From an uncultured Lachnospiraceae bacterium (GTDB lineage: Bacteria > Bacillota > Clostridia > Lachnospirales > Lachnospiraceae): 13,372 nucleotides of DNA. The DNA is taken from contig CALGGH010000007.1 of the NCBI GenBank assembly GCA_937916415.1, positions 1 to 13,372 of the forward strand, read 5' to 3'. Both the position numbers and the translations under genes were made by a program. Positions 5,621-11,186 of this stretch are shown here, piece after piece. Positions within the stretch are counted from its first letter, which is position 1. Every line of letters starts with the position of its first letter. The notes under the pieces are model-generated. The model saw only the letters and a list, made by a program, of their open reading frames with translations. It made no database searches and was not told where the DNA came from.

Positions 5621-7213
5621 CTATAGCCATGCGCCTTCATTTGAAAAGATAATGTTCTTAGCCGACTCGACGCCGCCCCTGAGATTGTACATGGGGCCGG
5701 CGTACCCTGCCTCGCGCAGGGTGTTGATCGCAAGTATGCTTCTCTTGCCTTCACGGCATATGAATATGGTATCCTTGGCGGGATCAAGTTCCTTCTGTCT
5801 TCTGGCCAGCTGCCCGATGGGTATGACGATGGCACCCGGAAACTTCCGGATCGCCCTTTCATGCGGCTCCCGGACATCCACTATGGTGATGTCATCCCCC
5901 CTCTCGATCCGGGCCGCCAGCTCATCCGCCTCTATGCCTTCCACTGCGGCCTCCTCTTTTGATTCACGGAGTCCGCAGAGTTCATCGTAATCATATTCGG
6001 ACACGTCCAGCAGGTGTCCGCCCGCGCCGCATATCGGACAGTTGTCCCTTTTGCGCATCTTCAGCACTCGTCCCGTGGAATTCCACAGATCCAGGTACTC
6101 CAGGCGTCCGATCAGCGGCGTTCCTCCTCCGATTATGAGCTTGAGCACCTCAGCAGCCTGTATCGAGCCTGCCGCTCCGCCAAGGGGTGACAGCGTGCCG
6201 CCCTCCGCGCAGGTCGGAACCAGTCCGGCCGGAGGCGGTGCCGGATAAAGGCACCTGAGACACGGCCCCCTGGTCGCGTCGAACACGCTTATCTGCGCCT
6301 CAAACTGATAAACGGAGGCATATACGTCCGGAATCCCCAGTTCGGCGCAGGCATCGTTGATCAGGTACCTGGCCTTGTAGTTGTCCGTGCAGTCCGCCAC
6401 CACGTCGTAATCCGTGATCAGGTCCATCACGTTGTCCGGCGTGATCGCCTCATCGATCACCACTACGTTCAATTTGGGATTGATGGCCCTGATGGCGTCC
6501 CTGGCGGACGCGGTCTTGGGCCTCTTGACGTCCCTCGTGCCGTGTATGACCTGACCTTGCAGGTTTTCAACGGACACCTTGTCGTGATCCGCTATGCCTA
6601 TGGTGCCGACTCCTGCGGCAGCCAGGTACTGCACGACCGGCGCCCCCAGCGTTCCCAGGCCTATCACGAGTACCCTGGCGGCCTTGATGCGCTTCTGCCC
6701 CTTGACGCCCACTTCCCTGAGCATCAGATGCTTGTTGTAGCGTTCTGTCTCGGCATCGTCCAGTGCTACTGCCTTGCGTCTGTCGTCGGATATGACCGAC
6801 GCGTTTGCATGATCCCCTGCGCCTGTCACAGCCGAGTCAGTCGGGGATGCAGCTTCCGTCTGCTCCGATGCGTCTGCATGATCCCCTGCGCCTGTCACAG
6901 CCGAGTCAGCCGGGGATGCAGCTTCCGTCTGCTCACGCGATCCCGATCCTCCGGCCATCGCGGGGATGAGGGTTATGACGTCCCCCTCGGATAATACGTA
7001 CGTCAGATCGTCATTTACGCATCTGTCATTGCAGTATACCGAGATGAATTCCCTGAGGTCTCCGCCCTCGTCAAAGAGAACCTGACCCAGTTCCGGGTAC
7101 TCGTCCCGGACGTTTGTGAGCACCTGACTCACCACCCGGCCCTCGGCCGTTATTTCATTATGTCTGTTGGCGAAGCTCCTGAGAGTCGCCGCCACGTATA
7201 CCCTTACGCTCAT
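5621..7213 (-). CDS. MoaD-like / ThiF-MoeB E1 / rhodanese triple fusion
   Basis: This 530-residue sulfur-transfer protein has three domains. Residues 1-89 are a MoaD/ThiS-type beta-grasp domain ending PAMAGG. About 90-140 is a low-complexity linker made of two 23-residue repeats. About 153-400 is an E1-like adenylyltransferase: GLGTLG (185-190), D277 in CTDN, C335 in PTCAEGG, and zinc pairs C318/C321 and C392/C395. About 424-530 is a rhodanese with active-site C486 in CREGKRS. MoeB-rhodanese pairings occur in Uba4/MOCS3; the N-terminal carrier domain is an extra. Two ATP-site residues are altered: the usual RYxRH arginine is K161 and NLxRQ reads NLQGQ, so G219 replaces the arginine finger. 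The diglycine is internal, so the carrier cannot present a free C-terminus without cleavage. AAGGAG lies 7 nt before the ATG. Confidence 0.92.
   Translation of the reverse strand: MSVRVYVAATLRSFANRHNEITAEGRVVSQVLTNVRDEYPELGQVLFDEGGDLREFISVYCNDRCVNDDLTYVLSEGDVITLIPAMAGGSGSREQTEAASPADSAVTGAGDHADASEQTEAASPTDSAVTGAGDHANASVISDDRRKAVALDDAETERYNKHLMLREVGVKGQKRIKAARVLVIGLGTLGAPVVQYLAAAGVGTIGIADHDKVSVENLQGQVIHGTRDVKRPKTASARDAIRAINPKLNVVVIDEAITPDNVMDLITDYDVVADCTDNYKARYLINDACAELGIPDVYASVYQFEAQISVFDATRGPCLRCLYPAPPPAGLVPTCAEGGTLSPLGGAAGSIQAAEVLKLIIGGGTPLIGRLEYLDLWNSTGRVLKMRKRDNCPICGAGGHLLDVSEYDYDELCGLRESKEEAAVEGIEADELAARIERGDDITIVDVREPHERAIRKFPGAIVIPIGQLARRQKELDPAKDTIFICREGKRSILAINTLREAGYAGPMYNLRGGVESAKNIIFSNEGAWL
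6801..6938. repeat. 69-bp tandem duplication encoding the fusion's linker
   Basis: Two consecutive units (from 6801 and 6870) are almost identical, with differences at 6805 and 6841 and a slightly ragged end. Being 69 bp, the duplication keeps frame and encodes EQTEAASPxDSAVTGAGDHA twice, between the MoaD-like and E1 domains. The near-identity indicates a recent duplication. Confidence 0.92.
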
Positions 7214-7341
7214 TCATGGTCTCCTTGCGCCGTCGTGATTCATGGGCGACATGTTTTCCTCGGTTTGGCGCCGTCGTGATTCATGGACGACATGTTTTCC
7301 TCGGTTTGGCGCCGTCGTGATTCATGGGCGATGCATTTCAT
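7214..7341 (-). other. Two nested small open frames bridging JAMM and fusion genes
   Basis: The JAMM stop reads TGAATG. That ATG (7341) opens a 33-codon frame (begins MKCIAHESRR) ending TGA at 7240-7242. A second frame starts at 7252 after GAGGAAAAC, encodes 12 residues (MSPMNHDGARRP) and ends in TGAATG, where the ATG is the fusion gene's own start. The chain leaves no untranslated gap between the two real genes. Both peptides are encoded by the 41-bp repeat and look like no known protein, so they are more likely coupling devices than products, or chance. Confidence 0.3.
7227..7331. repeat. 41-bp tandem repeat, about 2.5 copies
   Basis: Units begin at 7227, 7268 and 7309 (GCGCCGTCGTGATTCATGG), the last cut off after 23 bp. 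The first two differ at a single position (GGGCGAC versus GGACGAC). On the minus strand each full unit carries GAGGAAAACATG, a ribosome-binding-site/start-codon cassette, and the period is not a multiple of three. The array fills the gap between the JAMM and fusion genes. There are no spacers, so this is not CRISPR. Confidence 0.93.
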
Positions 7342-7776
7342 TCACCAGTCCGGATGCTCGTCACTGAATATCCTCAGGTCCTCCTTGACGACCTCCCCGT
7401 CAGTCACGCGGAACGAGTTCAGCACGGGATGCTCCGTCATGAAGGACAAGATCATGTAGCTGGCACCCGGGTCGTGGGCCAGCTTGACGTCTTCCCGCGA
7501 GGGGCGCGAGGGCGTGTCCGGATGTGAATGCCAGTTGCCCAGCGGAGTCAGTCCCAGGGCACGCATGTCCTTAACGGCCGCCAATTGTTCCTTCGGATCC
7601 ATCGTAAAATGGTCCTCGGCATCATCCACGTTAGTCAGGTAATATATCTTTTCCACGTGCCGGCCGCTTTCATCCTCGCGTCCTCCCAGGAGTCCGCAGC
7701 TCTCCTTGGGAAGATGTTCCCCTGCGTACCTGGCCAGTTCATCATAAACCTCCCGGTGCAGATATATTCTGCTCAT
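7342..7776 (-). CDS. JAMM (Mov34/MPN) metalloprotease, Mec+/QbsD/HcyD-like
   Basis: This 144-residue single-domain JAMM protein has all catalytic features: E25 (in PKESCGLLGG), zinc ligands H83 and H85 in NWHSHPDTPSRPSREDV, S93 and D96. Bacterial stand-alone JAMM enzymes act on ubiquitin-like sulfur carriers. Mec+ releases cysteine from CysO-cysteine in mycobacteria; QbsD and HcyD trim extra residues from the C-terminus of their ThiS-like carriers. Lying directly between an E1/ThiS pair and a MoaD-E1-rhodanese fusion, this one most likely acts on one or both of those carriers. GAGGAG lies 5 nt before the ATG. Which bond it cuts is inference. Confidence 0.93.
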   Translation of the reverse strand: MSRIYLHREVYDELARYAGEHLPKESCGLLGGREDESGRHVEKIYYLTNVDDAEDHFTMDPKEQLAAVKDMRALGLTPLGNWHSHPDTPSRPSREDVKLAHDPGASYMILSFMTEHPVLNSFRVTDGEVVKEDLRIFSDEHPDW

Positions 7777-7835
7777 GTCTTCTCCTCGTCAGCATTCGTC
7801 GCTGCTCATCTGCATTCGTCATAGCCCGTCCCGGA

Positions 7836-8645
7836 TCAACGTTTCAGGTCACATGCGGCCTGCTCGTAATCGATCGGTTCCAGTATCGTGGGATGATCGC
7901 CGCACACCGGACATGCGTGTGTGTCCGCGGGCAGCTTCACCTTGTGAAACTCCATTTTGATGGCGTCATAGGTGAGCAGCCATCCGGTCAGCAGTTCGCC
8001 TACGCCGGTTATGTATTTCACGGCCTCCATGGCCTGCAGCGAGCCTATCACGCCGCCCATCGCTCCGATCACTCCGGCCTGCTTACAGGTGGGAACGGCA
8101 TCCTTCGGCGGAGGGTTCTTGAACACGCACCTGTAACACGGTCCCCGTCCCGGCACGTAGGTCATCAGCTGTCCCTTGAACCGTATGATTCCCGCATGGG
8201 AAAAAGGCTTCCCCTCCAGCACGCATGCGTCATTGATCAGAAACTTCGCCGGAAAATTGTCGGTTCCGTCCAGGATGAAGTCATAATCCCTGACAAGCTC
8301 CCTGACGTTGGATGCGCTCACGAAGTCATGATACGTGATGACGTTGACGTCAGGGTTCATGGCATTCATGGTCTCACGCGCCGATTCCACCTTGGGCTTG
8401 CCTATGTCCGCCGTCGAGTGTATGATCTGCCTCTGCAGGTTGGACAGGTCCACGACGTCGGCGTCCGCTATGCCTATGGTCCCTACGCCCGCTGCCGCCA
8501 GGTACATGGCCGCGGGTGCTCCGAGTCCACCGGCACCGATGATGAGAACCTTGGCATTCAGGAGCTTCTTCTGCCCCTTGGCCCCGATCTCCTTTAATAT
8601 GATGTGCCTGGAATATCTCTCCAGCTGTTCGTCCGTCAGGGCCAT
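7836..8645 (-). CDS. ThiF/MoeB-family E1-like sulfur-carrier adenylyltransferase
   Basis: The enzyme adenylates the C-terminal glycine of a ThiS/MoaD-type carrier using ATP, so the carboxylate can be converted to thiocarboxylate. The 269-residue protein is complete: R13 (RYSRH), the nucleotide loop GAGGLG (37-42), D61, NLQRQ with N69/R72, K85 and D129 (GTDN) correspond to the ATP-site residues of E. coli MoeB. C187 (PTCKQAG) is the conserved cysteine, and C170/C173 with C245/C248 form the zinc site. There is no rhodanese domain. The start overlaps the ThiS-like stop (TAATG), which ties it to that carrier as its likely substrate. It retains every residue that the neighbouring fused paralogue has lost. 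Confidence 0.94.
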   Translation of the reverse strand: MALTDEQLERYSRHIILKEIGAKGQKKLLNAKVLIIGAGGLGAPAAMYLAAAGVGTIGIADADVVDLSNLQRQIIHSTADIGKPKVESARETMNAMNPDVNVITYHDFVSASNVRELVRDYDFILDGTDNFPAKFLINDACVLEGKPFSHAGIIRFKGQLMTYVPGRGPCYRCVFKNPPPKDAVPTCKQAGVIGAMGGVIGSLQAMEAVKYITGVGELLTGWLLTYDAIKMEFHKVKLPADTHACPVCGDHPTILEPIDYEQAACDLKR

Positions 8646-8851
8646 TACCTTCCTCCCCCCATGAAATACAGGAACTCAACCACGTCTCCGTCCTTGAGAC
8701 GGCCCGTTTCCCTGGCCTCGCCTTCCACGAATTCTTCATTGACCGATACGGTCACGTATTGTGGCGTCTCCACGTTTTCAAGTTCGATGAGGTCGGGCAG
8801 CGTCAGCCCGTCATTGACTTCCTTGGTTACTCCTGATACGGTGATCTTCAT
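8645..8851 (-). CDS. ThiS/MoaD-like ubiquitin-fold sulfur carrier ending GGGR
   Basis: This 68-residue beta-grasp protein (MKITVSGVTKEV at the start, RLKDGDVVEFLYFMGGGR at the end) is of ThiS/MoaD/CysO type. Such carriers hold sulfur as a C-terminal glycine thiocarboxylate. Normal members end in GG; here an Arg follows GGG, so the terminal residue must be removed for function. The codons for GGGR (GGG GGA GGA AGG) also form the Shine-Dalgarno of the next gene, whose ATG overlaps this stop. The start at 8851 follows GGGAGG at 5 nt; longer in-frame starts up to 9013 overlap the TusA-like gene and lack a site. Confidence 0.92.
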   Translation of the reverse strand: MKITVSGVTKEVNDGLTLPDLIELENVETPQYVTVSVNEEFVEGEARETGRLKDGDVVEFLYFMGGGR

Positions 8852-8894
8852 CTTTACCTCCCTGAAAAGCATGCGGTTCCGTAATCCGCCATCC

Positions 8895-9140
8895 TCAATC
8901 TCCCACTTTCCTGACAAACAGCGTGTAAGTCCCGTCCCCGTTTGGATCCAGGCCCAGTATCTCGTGTCCCTCATCGGCCAGCGACCTGGGCACGTTTTCC
9001 CTGGGTTCGCCATCGTTCAGCCTGATCTTGAGTACCTCACCCTCATCCAGCTCGTCCAGCGTCACCTTGGCCTTAACAAAGGTAAGCGGGCACTGCTTGT
9101 CGGTTATGTCCAGTTCTTCGTCAAAGCTTATGTCTGTCAT
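8895..9140 (-). CDS. TusA/SirA-family sulfurtransferase
   Basis: This 81-residue protein is of TusA/SirA type: DITDKQCPLTFVKAKVTLDEL at 11-31 contains the persulfide-carrying C17 in a CPLT variant of the CPxP motif, followed by GEVLKIRLNDGEP and a two-layer alpha/beta fold pattern. TusA proteins accept sulfur from a cysteine desulfurase and relay it. It is the first gene of the operon, about 56 nt downstream of the predicted transcription start, with GGAGG 8 nt before the ATG. The most probable donor is the desulfurase at the operon's other end, and the acceptor the ThiS-like carrier immediately downstream. Confidence 0.9.
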   Translation of the reverse strand: MTDISFDEELDITDKQCPLTFVKAKVTLDELDEGEVLKIRLNDGEPRENVPRSLADEGHEILGLDPNGDGTYTLFVRKVGD

Positions 9141-9202
9141 GTTCGGTTCCTCCGATCTGTTTATATACTATATTTCCTATGTGTTTACTATGCTATAATT
9201 GA

Positions 9203-9235
9203 AATATATAGCTTTATCCCTATTTTGTCAATAGG
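9203..9235 (-). promoter_or_regulatory. Sulfur operon promoter with palindromic operator candidate
   Basis: On the minus strand TTGACA (9226-9231), a 17-nt spacer and TATATT (9203-9208) make a near-consensus sigma-A promoter about 63 nt before the TusA-like ATG. The -35 box sits inside the perfect palindrome CCTATTGACAAAATAGG (9219-9235; 6-bp arms, 5-nt centre), a good place for a repressor. Rrf2-family sulfur or Fe-S regulators (CymR, IscR) bind comparable AT-rich dyads, but the identity of the regulator is inference. Confidence 0.8.
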
Positions 9236-9254
9236 TTTTATGGTATTTGTTGTC

Positions 9255-9328
9255 AAAAAAAATGATCAAAAGAACCGTCCCCCTGATCAAAGTTGATCAA
9301 AAGAACCGTCCCCTTGATCAAAAAGGGG
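9255..9328 (-). terminator. GGGGACGGTTCTTTTGATCA repeat pair acting as terminator
   Basis: Two copies of TGATCAAAAGAACCGTCCCC (from 9263 and 9294, 31 bp apart) overlap the ATPase stop codon. On the minus strand CCCCTT/AAGGGG (9323-9328/9310-9315) folds first. The second copy, flanked by TGATCA palindromes, runs into eight T (9255-9262), giving a plausible terminator between the ATPase gene and the sulfur promoter. Repeats of this GGGGACGGTTCT type are scattered in clostridial genomes and resemble REP elements; that assignment is from memory. Confidence 0.65.
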
Positions 9329-10928
9329 GCTGTTGCTTCATTTCTGTCAGTACCTTATCTCCGATTTGTATCCGTTCCACTCCGGGTTCCTTATTCTTGT
9401 TGAAATTGAAGCTCAGCATATATCCTGTATCCAGCTTCCAGTAATCAAGATACCCCATCAATTGTTTTTCGCCTTCGGCATTATATCTGTCACCACGCCA
9501 GATCTTCAGTTCGATGACGTACCGCCTGCCAAGATAATGGATTACCAGATCCGTTCTCCTGTAATCTCTCAGCGTTTCTTCTACACTGTAGGTTCCTGTT
9601 CCGTTGATTATTCCTGAGATATACGTTATGAAACGCTCTCTGCCTTCCTCTTCAAGAAACTTTTCCGTATTATCCTTATGAATTCTGTTGTGTTCCTTGA
9701 TGAAATGATCCATGATTTTTGGAATATCAAGCCAGCCGTCGGCATCAACAAATACTGATTTCGTGCCCGCAGCAACCTGCTTCAGATCGTTATTCTTGTC
9801 ACTTTCCCCAATGAACTGGGTGTATAAAAGCATTTCAAACATACGGTTTGACACAGCCACAGTGTTGTGATCGTTCCGGATAAAGCCATACATAAAAAGC
9901 TGCTGCTGCTCTTCATCATAAGGAAGCCACGCAATTGATTCTCCACGCATCAGGATGGCACGTAACCTTTTACGCAATTCCGGATAATTCGTCAGTTTCC
10001 CCATCAGCGACTCAAACAAAGAATTGTTAGGTTCTGAGAGGATCTTCTTTACTGCTTCATCTACGCCATACTCGGTCCATGCATCAGACAAAGACCGAAA
10101 CTTAGAGGGGACAAGATCCTCATCTATTTTCCGGCAGATCCTGCTCACCAGATATGGATATCCGTTAGTGTATTCTCTGATCGATTTTGCAACAGCTGCC
10201 GTATCCATCCCTGTATAATGTTCAGATTCATATTCATCCAGCATTCCCATGATACCATCCTCAGACAGGCTCATATCGATTTCAAAATCAGCAGCAATGT
10301 TCCACGGGCTATTAACCTTACGTTCATCCTCTGAGCGAATCTTGCTCCTTAAGTGCTTAATATCTGTTACTCCAACCAGAATTACTGAATGAAACGCTTT
10401 AAAAGCAGGATTCTTTTCTCGTTTTAAGTAATTGGCTCGTAACTTACCCAAAAAATCCAGAAACACCTGATTATTAGTCGCAGTATCCACTTCATCTATC
10501 GTCAGAATAATGCGTTTGGGATTCTCCTTACACCACTTGTCAAAAATACGGAATATGTCATTAAGTTTGGCTTTTTCCTTCTTATCAGCAAGTTGCTGCA
10601 GTTGATCATAATACTTATCCGATATAGGGATATCCATGGTGTCCTTAGTATCACAGAGCATCTGTGACAGACCTTTCGTAAACTCACTTTCGTTTTCAAA
10701 ATCAGCATCTGTAATATCCTGAAAATCAACACTGATAACATCATACTGATCTGCCAACGCTGAGCTTAACGCACTTATAGTCGTAGTCTTCCCATACTGC
10801 CTCGCCCTGTTGATCGTAAAATACTTACCTGCATCAACAAGCTTTTTGATCTCTTCCACTCTTTCAGTAAGATCAACCATATAATGTTTTGAAGGAACGC
10901 AAATAGCTTCTGTGTTAAATGTCTTCAA
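9318..10928 (-). CDS. AAA-type ATPase with C-terminal PD-(D/E)XK nuclease-like domain
   Basis: This 536-residue protein has an ATPase half with a P-loop-like INRARQYGKTTT (39-50, K47; short of the full GxxxxGK) and Walker B IILTIDEVDT (140-149). The C-terminal domain carries D460 and E473-L-K475 (RRTDLVIHYLG, VIELKIW) followed by KQLMGYLDYW, the pattern of the PD-(D/E)XK nuclease superfamily found with these ATPases (DUF1703 type). Such proteins are common in gut anaerobes, usually as repeated accessory genes; the role is not established, and defence or mobile-element function is a guess. The start is TTG, 7 nt after AGGAG. Base composition is clearly more AT-rich than its neighbours and both flanks look non-native, so it was probably acquired horizontally. 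Confidence 0.85.
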   Translation of the reverse strand: MKTFNTEAICVPSKHYMVDLTERVEEIKKLVDAGKYFTINRARQYGKTTTISALSSALADQYDVISVDFQDITDADFENESEFTKGLSQMLCDTKDTMDIPISDKYYDQLQQLADKKEKAKLNDIFRIFDKWCKENPKRIILTIDEVDTATNNQVFLDFLGKLRANYLKREKNPAFKAFHSVILVGVTDIKHLRSKIRSEDERKVNSPWNIAADFEIDMSLSEDGIMGMLDEYESEHYTGMDTAAVAKSIREYTNGYPYLVSRICRKIDEDLVPSKFRSLSDAWTEYGVDEAVKKILSEPNNSLFESLMGKLTNYPELRKRLRAILMRGESIAWLPYDEEQQQLFMYGFIRNDHNTVAVSNRMFEMLLYTQFIGESDKNNDLKQVAAGTKSVFVDADGWLDIPKIMDHFIKEHNRIHKDNTEKFLEEEGRERFITYISGIINGTGTYSVEETLRDYRRTDLVIHYLGRRYVIELKIWRGDRYNAEGEKQLMGYLDYWKLDTGYMLSFNFNKNKEPGVERIQIGDKVLTEMKQQPPF

Positions 10929-11019
10929 TGTATATCTCCTATTCCCTGTTCCTGCCTATCGTTAATCGGATTTATAAGCAGGAATTACAGAAATGCTCAG
11001 ATAAGATTATAGACGGCAA

Positions 11020-11166
11020 TTATCTTCGTGTTGTCACGGTGTTACCTTCCACAAGGCTGTCACCGGTCACAAGAGCCAGAAACTGTCCGGAATTATTATA
11101 CAATTCAATACATATTGTAGGTACTCCGCAAAGTCCGCTGGGTAAATACCCTTCAATTCCGAAAGG
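11020..11166 (-). pseudogene. Orphan coding fragment, family not recognised
   Basis: Between an in-frame TAG (11167-11169) and a TAA (11020-11022), the minus strand encodes 48 residues with protein-like composition (GIEGYLPSGLCGVPTICIEL, then YNNSGQFLALVTGDSLVEGN). There is no start codon or ribosome binding site, and it begins just after the glycoside hydrolase stop. It looks like the C-terminal remnant of a lost gene. The overlapping plus-strand frame at 10919-11218 is rich in Arg, Pro and Ser and less convincing. The rest of the 258-bp gap holds only a possible TATAAT for the ATPase gene at 11006-11011 without a good -35. Confidence 0.35.
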
Positions 11167-11186
11167 CTATGCCTATGGGCGCATTG

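Noticed and set aside
5621..7213. Fusion gene as an assembly artefact joining separate genes
   Set aside because: The frame is continuous through three domains with coherent linkers, and E1-rhodanese fusions are well known; the duplicated linker is in frame.
7227..7331. CRISPR array
   Set aside because: The 41-bp units are directly contiguous with no unique spacers and only about 2.5 copies; there are no cas genes.
8645..9013. Longer 122-residue version of the ThiS-like protein
   Set aside because: The extension overlaps the TusA-like gene, lacks a ribosome binding site, and the GGGAGG at the 8851 start is strong.
9318..10928. Transposase
   Set aside because: There is no integrase/DDE or HUH motif; the Walker-type ATPase plus PD-(D/E)XK pattern fits better.
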